DNA of 30,424 bases from CALGLS01 sp047626155 (GCA_047626155.1 JBLHRR010000055.1:1-30424), one strand, 5' to 3'. Counted from the first letter of the stretch, positions 1 to 8,011 are shown. The notes: generated from the sequence alone by a model not told the origin. Numbers and translations are program-made.

Positions 1-15
1 TAGCAGCCTGCAACC

Positions 16-1419
16 TCAAAACCTAATCACCTTATACCCCTCCTTCTTCCCAGCCATATAACCCCGAATAATCCGATACGTATCCGGGTTATGCATATAA
101 GGTTCAATCAACTCTTTCAAATCATCAACCGATTCATGCGGCACATCTTCATCCGCATAACCAAAGCCCTGATAAATTCCATTCTCAATAAGGATAACCG
201 ACTTCTCATTAGCAGTCCGCCCTTGATCTAAAATGATAAAATCCTCCGTAAAATCAGTATCCATATTTCCAATCGCCTCTTGTACACGGGCATTGTAATC
301 CTCCGGTGATTCTTTCCCAATGCAAGCGCCACTACATTTATGAATCTGATGATAAAAACAAGGACGTTTTATATTATCTACATTGCAAAAAGTCTGACAA
401 AGGTCATGGCTTTCCAGAATCCTAGTCAAGCCAGATTTAGCAGACATGCCAGTAGCGTATTCTTGAATAACATTCAAAGTCGTCTTTTGCTTTTTGTTTA
501 CTTTCGCAAAGTTCAAACACAAATAGCCTTCCTGGTTTTCATAAGTATAAACGGCGTAAGGATAGCTCCGTGATCGTTGCGCTTTATTAATGACAGGATG
601 ATGTGTTTTTATTTCTTGAGATTCCAACAATAGCGCTACAAGTTCAGAGCCTGTCACTTCATGTTGGATTTCCCAAACCTGTTCATACAGTTTTTTAGAC
701 TTAGGAGTCTGTTTAGCAAAATGACTCATCACTCGTTTTTTAATGTTGATGCTTTTGCCAATGTAAACGATGTCTCCCTCTTTATTGTAAAAATAATACA
801 CCCCCGCTTCTTCCGGCAATTCATGCAAACGCGACATCGTAATGTTCACAGGAAGTTGCGCTTCTTTGATGCCAAGGTTGACCATTAGTTGAACCTCCTC
901 TTGGTTCAAGGTCTCATTCATTATGATTTCAAAAAGCTCGGCCGTAGCGGCCGCATCACCCATAGCTCGGTGACGATTCTCGCCGATAGTGAGGTTAAAA
1001 TGTTTTATCAAATTACTTAAGCCATAGCGCCTTATTTCAGGAAAGACTTTCCGAGTCAATCGGACCGTACACAATTGCCTGCGAGTATAAGTAAAGCCCA
1101 GTCGTTTAAATTCTTCCTTTATAAAACTGTAATCAAAACGAACATTATGGGCCACAAAAACAGCACCTTCTGTCATTTTTACAATATCTTTGGCCACCTC
1201 GTAAAAGCGCGGGGCCTCAGCTACCATTTCATTGGTGATGTTTGTAATTCGAGTAATGTTTTCAGGAATACCACGCTCCGGGTTGATCAGCGTTTCATAG
1301 GTATCGAGTATCTGTTGTCCATCATGAAGGACGATGGCAACCTCTGTAATTTTATCCCGATTCGCCCGACCACCGGTGGTCTCTATATCAACGATGGCGT
1401 ATATTTTATCTTTGCTCAT
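16..1419 (-). CDS. DEDDh exonuclease fused to GIY-YIG (UvrC-N-like) nuclease
   Basis: Predicted two-nuclease protein for DNA repair. The N-terminal half is a DnaQ/Pol III epsilon-type 3'-5' exonuclease: ExoI DIETTGG (D11 and E13 from the chosen start), ExoII around HNVRFDYSFI, ExoIII HRAMGDAAAT with the H and D of the DEDDh set. The second half opens with GIY-YIG motifs (GVYYFYN, then VYIGKSINIKKRV), followed by a Cys-containing stretch (RPCFYHQIHKCSGAC) like that behind the UvrC N-terminal nuclease. UvrB-binding and helix-hairpin-helix parts of full UvrC are absent. DnaQ/UvrC-N fusions are known in several phyla, usually annotated as epsilon-subunit-like. An ATG at 1440 would add seven residues; I chose the ATG at 1419 because the exonuclease core normally begins a few residues before DIETTG. 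Family confident; in vivo role (excision repair versus another nuclease task) inferred. Confidence 0.9.
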   Translation of the reverse strand: MSKDKIYAIVDIETTGGRANRDKITEVAIVLHDGQQILDTYETLINPERGIPENITRITNITNEMVAEAPRFYEVAKDIVKMTEGAVFVAHNVRFDYSFIKEEFKRLGFTYTRRQLCTVRLTRKVFPEIRRYGLSNLIKHFNLTIGENRHRAMGDAAATAELFEIIMNETLNQEEVQLMVNLGIKEAQLPVNITMSRLHELPEEAGVYYFYNKEGDIVYIGKSINIKKRVMSHFAKQTPKSKKLYEQVWEIQHEVTGSELVALLLESQEIKTHHPVINKAQRSRSYPYAVYTYENQEGYLCLNFAKVNKKQKTTLNVIQEYATGMSAKSGLTRILESHDLCQTFCNVDNIKRPCFYHQIHKCSGACIGKESPEDYNARVQEAIGNMDTDFTEDFIILDQGRTANEKSVILIENGIYQGFGYADEDVPHESVDDLKELIEPYMHNPDTYRIIRGYMAGKKEGYKVIRF

Positions 1420-1455
1420 GTTATTAAACTTTCGAACCAAAACAGACTACAAAAA

Positions 1456-1513
1456 AACGCAGAACAACGAGTGACCAGATAAAGAATATCTAGAAAACCC
1501 ATCTCTCTGCGTT
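1456..1513. repeat. short inverted repeat between divergent genes
   Basis: Eight-base perfect arms (AACGCAGA at 1456-1463, TCTGCGTT at 1506-1513) in the spacer between the nuclease gene (-) and the DUF1343 gene (+). The right arm, CTCTCTGCGTTCT, resembles the units of the array at 3.5-3.9 kb, so this may be a fragment of that repeat family rather than an operator. Confidence 0.3.
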
Positions 1514-1594
1514 CTGTTAGAAAAATTGTCCTGCTGTGAACAACGTTCTATTGCTATAAAAGCAATTTTTGATTCGCCACGAAACTACAAAATT

Positions 1595-2890
1595 ATGTTC
1601 AAACTGAAAATTCTTTTCCTCTTTTTATTATTCACGGCTTCTACCGAAAAGGGATGTGATGACAAGGTAGAAACCTCCACTGAAAGCACCAGTTCTACCA
1701 GCACTGAAGACTCAAATCCCAAAGGGGGGAATAGCAAGGAAGAGGAGAATGTTCATTCATTGAAACCAATCGTTACTGGTGCCGCACAATTGGAGGCTTA
1801 TCTGCCGCTTCTGAAAAATAAGAATGTCGCTTTATTGATCAATCAAACTTCAGTAATTGGGGAAGAGTCTATTGTAGATGTATTGTTAAGTAAAAATATT
1901 TCTATTCAAAAGATCTTTGCACCGGAACATGGTTTTCGAGGAACTGCTGATGCCGGAGCGCACATAGAAAACGGAAAAGACCCTAAAACAGGTTTACCGA
2001 TTATTTCTCTGCACGGCAGTCATAAAAAACCAAAAGCGGAAGATATGGCAGGCATAGATGTATTGATTTTCGATATTCAAGATGTGGGCGCTCGTTTTTA
2101 TACCTACATCTCCAGCATGCATTATGTGATGGAAGCTTGCGCAGAAAATAACGTAGCGTTCCTGGTGTTGGATCGTCCCAATCCAAATGGACATTATATA
2201 GATGGTCCTGTTTTGGAAAAAAGTCATCAGTCTTTTGTTGGTATGCATCCCATTCCAGTCGTTCATGGTATGACCGTAGGGGAGTACGCTCAAATGATTA
2301 ATGGGGAAGGTTGGTTGGAAAATAAGCAGAAAGCAAAGCTAACCGTGATCCCTTGTCAACAATATACACACGAAACGTCTTATTCGCTTCCTATAAAGCC
2401 ATCTCCCAATCTCCCAAACAACAGATCAATATATCTCTACCCATCTCTCTGCTTTTTCGAAGGGACAGTGGCTAGTATCGGCAGAGGTACAGATCGTCAG
2501 TTTCAAGTCATTGGGCATCCGGATTACCCAGACGACTCTTTTAGTTTTACCCCAGTTCCCAAACCAGGTGCGTCTAAACCGAAGCTTCAGGATCAACTTT
2601 GCAAAGGCTTGGATTTCAGTACGTATCCGCTAATCGACGAACTACGAAGTCATACCCAACAACTGCGAATCGAATGGCTTATATCGTTTTACAATAAATT
2701 AAATATGGGAGAATCCTTTTTTAATAAGAACCTGTTTTTTGATAAATTGGCAGGAGGGGAAAGACTCCGGGAACAAATTATAAATGGAAAGACTGCTGAG
2801 GAAATTCACAACTCCTGGAAATCAGATTTGCTTGGATTCCAGCAAATCCGAAAAAAGTACCTTTTGTATCCAGACTTTACAAAAGACTAA
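1595..2890 (+). CDS. DUF1343 / NamZ-family exo-beta-N-acetylmuramidase-like protein
   Basis: Exported 431-residue protein of the DUF1343 family (GH171), whose characterised member NamZ removes terminal N-acetylmuramic acid from peptidoglycan fragments. A hydrophobic N-terminus (KILFLFLLFTAS) is followed by Cys near residue 21 and a Ser/Thr/Glu-rich linker; the Cys context (EKGC) is a poor lipobox, so lipoprotein or ordinary signal peptide is undecided. Core motifs are well kept: LLINQTSVI, FAPEHGFRGTADAGAHI, VLIFDIQDVGARFYTY, LDRPNPNGHYIDGP, PSPNLPN and SIGRGTDRQFQVIG. An upstream ATG at 1526 would add 23 residues with no signal-like character, so the ATG at 1595 directly before the hydrophobic segment is preferred. 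Probable role is cell-wall turnover and muropeptide recycling in the periplasm. Family confident; exact substrate inferred. Confidence 0.88.
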   Translation: MFKLKILFLFLLFTASTEKGCDDKVETSTESTSSTSTEDSNPKGGNSKEEENVHSLKPIVTGAAQLEAYLPLLKNKNVALLINQTSVIGEESIVDVLLSKNISIQKIFAPEHGFRGTADAGAHIENGKDPKTGLPIISLHGSHKKPKAEDMAGIDVLIFDIQDVGARFYTYISSMHYVMEACAENNVAFLVLDRPNPNGHYIDGPVLEKSHQSFVGMHPIPVVHGMTVGEYAQMINGEGWLENKQKAKLTVIPCQQYTHETSYSLPIKPSPNLPNNRSIYLYPSLCFFEGTVASIGRGTDRQFQVIGHPDYPDDSFSFTPVPKPGASKPKLQDQLCKGLDFSTYPLIDELRSHTQQLRIEWLISFYNKLNMGESFFNKNLFFDKLAGGERLREQIINGKTAEEIHNSWKSDLLGFQQIRKKYLLYPDFTKD

Positions 2891-2970
2891 ATGTTCAACA
2901 TCTGAGATGATTAAACTTTACGAAAACATTCCTAAAGACTTCATCGGGCAGCTTCGATCTGTCGGGTGAA

Positions 2971-3105
2971 TTGTCTTTCCAAGTGCTCATGTTAAAATCA
3001 ATGACCCAACTAACAAACCAAGGCTACCAAATCATCCCCGATCTTTACACTAAAAGTGAAATTGTGGAACGAAAAGATCTAACCATTATCAAAAAAAACA
3101 AATCA
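2971..3105 (+). pseudogene. possible relic of a phytanoyl-CoA dioxygenase (PhyH) N-terminus
   Basis: Around an ATG at 3001 the frame reads MTQLTNQGYQIIPDLYTKSE, which resembles the start of PhyH-family Fe(II)/2-oxoglutarate dioxygenases (a helix, then GY-x-[VI]-IP-[ND]-hydrophobic-x3-E). After about 30 residues the family resemblance stops, and the open frame runs on into the DUF3995 gene in another frame with no dioxygenase features such as HxD or the distal His/Arg. I read this as a 5' remnant of a deleted gene. Chance resemblance is possible; the similarity covers only about 22 residues. Confidence 0.3.
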
Positions 3106-3106
3106 T

Positions 3107-3538
3107 ATGATCACGCTATTCGCCCTAATCTTAAGTCTCATATTTCTACTTCTTTCCATCCTTCATTTCTACTGGGCAAGTGGTGGAAAATGGGGAATTG
3201 ATGCAGCCCTTCCCACTAGCTCCACCTCCTCCGGTGAAAGAATGCTAAACCCGGGTTCCTTGGGAACCATCTTTGTAGCATTGGCTTTGCTGGCTATGTC
3301 CGTTCTTTATTTGCTCCATTCCAATTACTTAAGTCTGCCGATCTCTGAATGGATCATCACCGGTTCCAGCTGGTTCATTCCCAGTATCTTTCTATTGCGA
3401 TCTATTGGCGATTTTAAATATGTAGGCCTTTTCAAAAAGATAAAAAACACGACTTTTGCGAAAGCAGATACAAAAATATTTATTCCGCTCTGTCTGTTTG
3501 TCAGCGCGCTAGGATTTGCAATTGTATTTTTGCGTTAA
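3107..3538 (+). CDS. DUF3995 family small integral membrane protein
   Basis: A 143-residue protein with four hydrophobic segments (about residues 2-22, 50-68, 80-97 and 122-142). The first is followed by HFYWASGGKWGIDAALP, the hallmark of DUF3995 (aromatic-rich HxYWAxGGxWG and ALP). Members are small inner-membrane proteins of unknown function that occur as single genes in many Bacteroidota and Bacillota. The start ATG at 3107 sits directly before the first membrane segment. Upstream lies the possible PhyH relic, downstream the repeat array, so no operon partner suggests a function. Confidence 0.82.
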   Translation: MITLFALILSLIFLLLSILHFYWASGGKWGIDAALPTSSTSSGERMLNPGSLGTIFVALALLAMSVLYLLHSNYLSLPISEWIITGSSWFIPSIFLLRSIGDFKYVGLFKKIKNTTFAKADTKIFIPLCLFVSALGFAIVFLR

Positions 3539-4201
3539 CCTACGTTCGCTCTGCGCTCTCTGCGGCCTTTGCGTGATTATAAATGGCATTAGGTAAATAT
3601 AGTAAAGACACTAAGAATGTGAATTCTCAATTTAGTGTGTTTGCTCACACAGAGAGCACAGAGCGCACAGAGCGAACGCGAGTTCGAAATGTCCTAGTTT
3701 AGAGTGTTTACTCACGCAGAGAGTGCAGAGCGAACGTGAGTTTTGTACAATAACTTCTATCTTGGAAATCATCATAACAGAGAGGAGAAAGATTTTGTAA
3801 TTATATTGTTGTGTATCTCATACGGTCGCTCTGTGTTCTCTGTGTGATTTAAAATTACGATTGGTGCTATTTGGATCTGCGTTCTTTGCGTGATTAAAAA
3901 TTATATTTGGTGAATTTCGCAAAGAGACGAGCCACTAAGTCAATCTACTCATCCACACAATCTCACTATCGCTTCTGTAATCAAAAGCTCATCTTAGTTA
4001 GGCGAATTCGAGATTCCCTAACGCACAAGCTTATAGAGTTAATGACTAGAGATTTTGTATGGAGCTCAAATGATCTTTTCAGACCAACTGTCGTCACGTA
4101 CTCACCTTAATAGCTAAGGCTATTAGGTTCCGTGCGTTCCTCGGTTGCCCTAAAAATCTCTATTTGATTCCTTTACAAAATCTCCAGGCATAAACTCTAA
4201 T
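3539..4201. other. 663-bp spacer: repeat array plus unassigned sequence
   Basis: Positions 3541-3930 hold at least five related GC-rich units in both orientations (listed separately). The remaining part, 3931-4201, has no convincing coding frame: an open stretch at 3907-4110 has no recognisable motif and begins inside repeat sequence. A small hairpin (AATAGC/GCTATT around 4112-4127) and a set of mutually complementary 10-11 base segments (4047-4059 with 4153-4162 or 4174-4184) lie in what would be the leader of the MG2 gene. Confidence 0.6.
3541..3930. repeat. array of GC-rich units, both orientations (CGCTCTGYGYTCTCTGYGTG type)
   Basis: Forward units at 3541-3578, 3818-3850 and 3876-3895; inverted units at 3631-3684 and 3698-3742. 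The forward core is CGCTCTGYGYTCTCTGYGTG followed by ATT. The two inverted units are direct repeats of each other (TTTAGWGTGTTTRCTCACRC, then AGAGAG and AGAGCGAACG), the first carrying about ten extra bases. A last fragment (TTTCGCAAAGAGACGA) starts near 3915. Opposed copies could fold into hairpins. Similar low-complexity GC-rich intergenic repeats are common in environmental bacterial genomes; no transposase or coding capacity is present. Confidence 0.75.
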
Positions 4202-6313
4202 ATGATTATGGAAAAAAAGAAACTTTTAAAAATCGTCGCTACTTTCGGAGTAGCCACCTTACTGCTCTCTTCCTTTACGGAGAAGTTTGTAAGCTCGGAC
4301 CCCTTTGTTGAAAAACTAATGTTACAACTTCAGAAATACAATAACCATTTTTCTGAAGAAAAGGTATATCTCCAACTGGATCGAAGCTTCTATCAACCCA
4401 ATGATTATATCTGGTACAGCGCCTGGATTCTGAATGCAAATTCTCTTCGTGCAGATGGTGTTAGTGAAAAACTGTATGTCGAGCTGATTGATCCCAAAGG
4501 AGCCGTCATGGAAAAGCAAACTATAAATGCACAAAATGGATTAGGAAATGGAGGCATTAAACTCAATGTTACGAAGGGCGGTTTATATAAGGTCAAGGCT
4601 TACACCAAATGGCAACAAAACACGGAGACCTTTTTTGAAAGAGAAATACAAGTACAAAGCGTCGTTTTGCCAAATCTTAAAATGAAATTAAATTTTGATC
4701 GAAAAGCATATGGGGCTGGCGATGAAGTTATTGCACACCTAGAAGCTAAAGACTTAGAAGGGCAGGTATTGAGGCTCAGAGAATTTTCTTATCTCCTTTC
4801 TTTAGATGGCAAGCTGATTAGCGACCTTAAAACAACAATGGATTTTGATGGAAACGCAGCTGTTAAATTTATGCTCCCTGGTAGTCTGGAAACACGGGAT
4901 GGACTACTTCAGATATTGATTCCCCATAATGGCCAAACCGAATCTATTTCCAGAGCCATTCCAATAACCTTTAAAAATATTGACCTCCAGTTTTTCCCGG
5001 AAGGTGGAAACTTAGTTGCCGGATTACCTTCCAACGTAGCTTTTAAAGCGCTTAATGAATTTGGAAAACCAGCTGATGTAGAAGGAGTGATTTTAAATAA
5101 AAAAGGAGAGGAGATCGGTTCTTTCAAAAGTTTCCATAATGGGATGGGAGCTACGAAATTGTGGTCTGAACGTGGGGGCACTTATACCGCGAAAATTACA
5201 AAGCCAGCAGGAATTAATACCACTTATGAATTGCCTGAGGTGGCACTACGTGGGTTGCAGATGGGCGTATCCGAACAAAACGAAAATGGACTAAGGATTA
5301 AGATACAGGCAACTCGGCCCCAGTCTTTTCACTTGGTCGCACAAGCTAATGGAAAAGTATTGTTTGCAGAAGCGGCAGTTGTCGATAAAGAGGAAATTAT
5401 AAACGTAAAAACCAAAGATTTCCCAATGGGTATCACCAAACTTAGTCTCTTTGATGAAGAGGGTAGTGTTGCCTGCGAACGCCTTGTTTTTATTAATCTA
5501 CATAAACGATTAAATATTGAAATTAAAACAGATAAAAAGCAATACCAACCTCGGGAGAAAGTGAAAATTGATATTGAAGTAAAGGACCATAATGGAAAAC
5601 CGGTTGCTGGGAATTTCGCTCTAGCTGTTGCAGATGATAAACTATTGGCCTTTGCGGATGACAAAGAAGGATACATTTTGTCAAAGTTGTTTTTGGAATC
5701 TGAATTAAAAGGAAAGATAGAAGAACCTGATTTCTATTTCGACCAAAAAGAGGAAAAGGCGATAGTAGCTCTAGACCATTTAATGATGACTCAGGGATGG
5801 AGGCGTTTCGATTGGAAAGAAATTCGATCGGATGACTTAGTAGCTTTTGAATACTTAAAAGAACAATCCTGGATTTCTGGAAGAGTGGTGAATGGAAAGA
5901 ATGAGCCAGTAGAAGGTGCGGAGGTAAGTATCATTGGTAGAGGAACAAAGAGATTGACCAACCAAGGAGGCTACTTCATTTTTGAAGATTTGAAAATAGG
6001 AGATATTGGTCCAGTTATGAAAATTAGCTATGAGGGATTGCCTTCGATTCGTAAGAGTATTGTGGAATATAAACATGACTATCACATTGTATTAGCGAGC
6101 GAGCTTGGAAGCATCTTAGGGCTATTGTTATTACCTACAGATAAGGAAGCGAGAGATGCTACTGTGGAAATATACAATGACAATGGTAGCAAATGGACTA
6201 CTTATACTGATAGGAATGGTGAATATACTTTCCAGCAATTAAGCCCGGGTATAACGGGCGGAACACCAGCGCGTTACGGGGGGCTGTTACCCGTTTGCCG
6301 GAGCGAAAGGTAG
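4202..6313 (+). CDS. MG2 / carboxypeptidase-regulatory-like surface protein, probably 3'-truncated
   Basis: Exported 703-residue protein. After a signal-like N-terminus (KLLKIVATFGVATLLLSSF) comes a macroglobulin MG2-type domain (about residues 40-150: KVYLQLDRSFYQPNDYIWYS, then GLYKVKAYTKW), further beta-rich domains, a second MG2-like start (KKQYQPREKVKIDIEVKD, about residue 445) and GNFALAVAD. Two carboxypeptidase-regulatory-like folds follow: ISGRVVNGKNEPVEGAEVSI (about residue 558) and VEIYNDNG...TDRNGEYTFQQLSPG (about residue 660). Such proteins are envelope-anchored in Bacteroidota and of unsettled function. Coding sense decays after LSPG: the last ~20 codons enter GC-rich repeat-like sequence and end on TAG, with more coding scraps beyond, so the native C-terminus is probably lost. 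A second ATG lies two codons in (4208); either could be used. Confidence 0.8.
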   Translation: MIMEKKKLLKIVATFGVATLLLSSFTEKFVSSDPFVEKLMLQLQKYNNHFSEEKVYLQLDRSFYQPNDYIWYSAWILNANSLRADGVSEKLYVELIDPKGAVMEKQTINAQNGLGNGGIKLNVTKGGLYKVKAYTKWQQNTETFFEREIQVQSVVLPNLKMKLNFDRKAYGAGDEVIAHLEAKDLEGQVLRLREFSYLLSLDGKLISDLKTTMDFDGNAAVKFMLPGSLETRDGLLQILIPHNGQTESISRAIPITFKNIDLQFFPEGGNLVAGLPSNVAFKALNEFGKPADVEGVILNKKGEEIGSFKSFHNGMGATKLWSERGGTYTAKITKPAGINTTYELPEVALRGLQMGVSEQNENGLRIKIQATRPQSFHLVAQANGKVLFAEAAVVDKEEIINVKTKDFPMGITKLSLFDEEGSVACERLVFINLHKRLNIEIKTDKKQYQPREKVKIDIEVKDHNGKPVAGNFALAVADDKLLAFADDKEGYILSKLFLESELKGKIEEPDFYFDQKEEKAIVALDHLMMTQGWRRFDWKEIRSDDLVAFEYLKEQSWISGRVVNGKNEPVEGAEVSIIGRGTKRLTNQGGYFIFEDLKIGDIGPVMKISYEGLPSIRKSIVEYKHDYHIVLASELGSILGLLLLPTDKEARDATVEIYNDNGSKWTTYTDRNGEYTFQQLSPGITGGTPARYGGLLPVCRSER

Positions 6314-6510
6314 TTGGAGTGTTTAAAAACAAAAGAGAGAAGCGGTCTATTACCATAGGGAAACGGGTGCCGAAATAAACAGTAACGCAACGGAAGAAGT
6401 CGTGACCTCGCCAATAGCGATTGTTGGTATTCCCTTAGTGCTTACTTGTATTATGAGAATGATGTGATGGATTGGGTGGCGCCGCAGGAGGTGATTGTGG
6501 AAGTCCAGAG
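6248..6510 (+). pseudogene. scrambled 3' end of the MG2 gene: GC-rich insert and coding scraps
   Basis: From about 6248 the sequence turns GC-rich (GCGCGTTACGGGGGGC near 6271), unlike the gene before it but resembling 23307-23330 (CTCGCGTTACAGGGGCAC). Short protein-like stretches follow in different frames: TGGTPARYGG (6258-6287), NATEEVVTSPIAIVGIP (6384-6434) and, in the same frame as the MG2 gene, CWYSLSAYLYYENDVMDW onward (6422-6500). TGGTPARYG recalls a motif of Bacteroidota TonB-associated proteins (GGxPAxYGD). I infer deletion or rearrangement plus a repeat insertion at the end of the gene. What the scraps belonged to is uncertain. Confidence 0.4.
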
Positions 6511-6515
6511 ATTAA

Positions 6516-7790
6516 CTAATACCCATACTTCTCTCCCCACTTCCCCTTCAAATTCTGCCGAATTTTATCCTCTGAAGGATTCCCTCCCGGATCATAAAAC
6601 ACACGTCCTACAATCTCCTCCGGAAGAAATTCCATGTCCACAAAGTTACCCTGATGGCTATGAGCGTATTGGTAGTTCTTGCCATAGTTAAGGTCTTTCA
6701 TCAATTTAGTAGGAGCATTTCGAATAGCGAGTGGAACCGGAAGGTTACCCGTTTGGCGAACCTCCATCTGTGCCATATTAATGGCCATATAGCTAGCGTT
6801 ACTTTTAGGAGAAGTCGCTAAATAAACGGCACACTGAGAAAGAATAATCCGAGCTTCCGGAAGGCCTACCGTAGTAGCTGCCTGAAAAGAAGTGGTCGCC
6901 AATAACAATGCATTTGGATTAGCCAAACCAATATCTTCAGAAGCTGAAATAATGAGACGGCGGGCAATGAATTTTACATCTTCTCCACCTTCTATCATCC
7001 GTGCGAGCCAGTAGACCGCCGCATTAGGATCAGAACCCCGGATGGATTTTATCAAGGCTGAAGCAATATCATAATGCTGCTCGCCAGACTTATCGTACTG
7101 GGCAATGTTCTGTTGTATTAGTTTTGTTACAAGATCGTTGGTGATGACCATTTCCTCTTCTCCATCTTGGAAGTTTGTTACTAATTCCAAAATGTTGTAC
7201 AATTTTCTTCCATCGCCACCACTCAATCGCAACATGGCATCATACTCTTCTATCTTAATATTTTTGGTAGACAAAAACTCATCCTTTTCCATCGCCGAAT
7301 CTATCATCTGAATCAACTCCTCTTTCTTCAAAGGTTGCAAAACGTAAACCTGTGATCTAGAAAGCAAAGCCGAGATGACTTCAAAAGAAGGGTTCTCCGT
7401 AGTTGCTCCAATCAAAGTTACAATACCGCGTTCCACTGCTCCCAACAAAGAATCTTGTTGGGATTTACTAAATCGATGAATCTCATCAATAAACAAAACA
7501 GGGTTGGCTCTATTGAAAAATTGCTGATTCTTAGCTTTCTCAATCGCTTCCCGAATATCTTTCACTCCAGAATTAATAGCACTTAAAGCTTGGAACGGAC
7601 GCTCCAAAGTAGCAGCAATGATACCAGCCAAAGTCGTTTTTCCAACGCCAGGAGGGCCCCACAAAATGAAAGATGGAATACGTCCGGATTCAATGGCCTG
7701 TCGCAATACCGCACCTGGTCCTACCAGATGTTGTTGGCCAATGTAATGCTCTAGAGAGGTTGGACGCATACGCTCGGCAAGAGGTTTCAT
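6516..7790 (-). CDS. rarA: Replication-associated recombination protein A (RarA/MgsA AAA+ ATPase)
   Basis: Cytosolic AAA+ ATPase of the RarA/MgsA/WRNIP1 family, related to clamp-loader subunits and RuvB, which acts at stalled replication forks and gaps. The 424 residues match family length. N-terminal PLAERMRPTSLEHYIGQQHL is typical. Walker A GPPGVGKT lies at 45-52, Walker B LFIDEIHRF around 99-107, sensor 1 IGATTENPSF follows, and the C-terminal tetramerisation region contains SIRGSDPNAAVYWLARM and EDIGLANP. Start ATG at 7790. The gene ends only a few bases from the scrambled MG2 region and is preceded by a 290-bp repeat-bearing spacer, so it is probably transcribed alone. Very confident. 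Confidence 0.97.
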   Translation of the reverse strand: MKPLAERMRPTSLEHYIGQQHLVGPGAVLRQAIESGRIPSFILWGPPGVGKTTLAGIIAATLERPFQALSAINSGVKDIREAIEKAKNQQFFNRANPVLFIDEIHRFSKSQQDSLLGAVERGIVTLIGATTENPSFEVISALLSRSQVYVLQPLKKEELIQMIDSAMEKDEFLSTKNIKIEEYDAMLRLSGGDGRKLYNILELVTNFQDGEEEMVITNDLVTKLIQQNIAQYDKSGEQHYDIASALIKSIRGSDPNAAVYWLARMIEGGEDVKFIARRLIISASEDIGLANPNALLLATTSFQAATTVGLPEARIILSQCAVYLATSPKSNASYMAINMAQMEVRQTGNLPVPLAIRNAPTKLMKDLNYGKNYQYAHSHQGNFVDMEFLPEEIVGRVFYDPGGNPSEDKIRQNLKGKWGEKYGY

Positions 7791-7798
7791 AATATTTA

Positions 7799-7832
7799 AT
7801 TGAAAATGGAGAATTAAAAATTGAAAATTAGT
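7799..7832. repeat. AT-rich intergenic repeat (GAAAATGGAGAATTAAAAATT type)
   Basis: The A/T-rich low-complexity run TTGAAAATGGAGAATTAAAA and its continuation, directly upstream of rarA, is a kind of spacer sequence often seen in Bacteroidota genomes. A related piece in the other orientation (TATCAACTTTCAATTAAAAA) occurs near 9496-9515, downstream of the helicase gene. No function can be assigned. Confidence 0.4.
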
Positions 7833-7847
7833 AGACCTAACAATTTA

Positions 7848-7887
7848 GTGTGGGTAACCGCTACGACGCAACGAAGACGCAACGTTT
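7848..7887 (-). repeat. 40-bp dispersed repeat, copy 1
   Basis: GTGTGGGTAACCGC at 7848 followed by CGCAACGAAGACGCAACG. It matches the reverse complement of 9435-9474 at 33 of 40 positions. The two copies bracket the PLP-enzyme gene in opposite orientation. The sequence belongs to the CTTTGCG/CGCAACG-type repeats widespread in this kind of genome. Confidence 0.7.
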
Positions 7888-8003
7888 TCCTGCGAATTGA
7901 GCGAATCTACGTATTAGGTAGATATCCGCACATCATCCCACCAAAGCCAGCGTTTTTAAGTTCTAAATCCGCCTATTTTTAAAAAGAACTAGAAGCCATA
8001 CTT

Positions 8004-8011
8004 TAATTTTG
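8004..8011 (+). promoter_or_regulatory. orphan TAnnTTTG -7-like element
   Basis: TAATTTTG on the plus strand fits the Bacteroidota -7 consensus TAnnTTTG, but no plus-strand gene follows; the PLP gene runs the other way, and a hairpin lies at 8050-8070. Either chance or the promoter of a very short RNA. A six-base match is weak evidence. Confidence 0.2.

Noticed and set aside
1526..1594. 23-residue N-terminal extension of the DUF1343 protein
   Set aside because: The extension is not signal-like and precedes a normal signal sequence that starts at the ATG at 1595.
3541..3930. CRISPR array
   Set aside because: Units alternate in orientation and vary in length and spacing; there are no uniform spacers and no cas genes.
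3907..4110. 67-codon frame upstream of the MG2 gene
   Set aside because: It begins in repeat sequence and has no motif, no hydrophobic pattern and no homologous look.
4909..5181. 90-codon minus-strand frame inside the MG2 gene
   Set aside because: Antisense shadow of a well-supported domain-coding region, with no recognisable motif.
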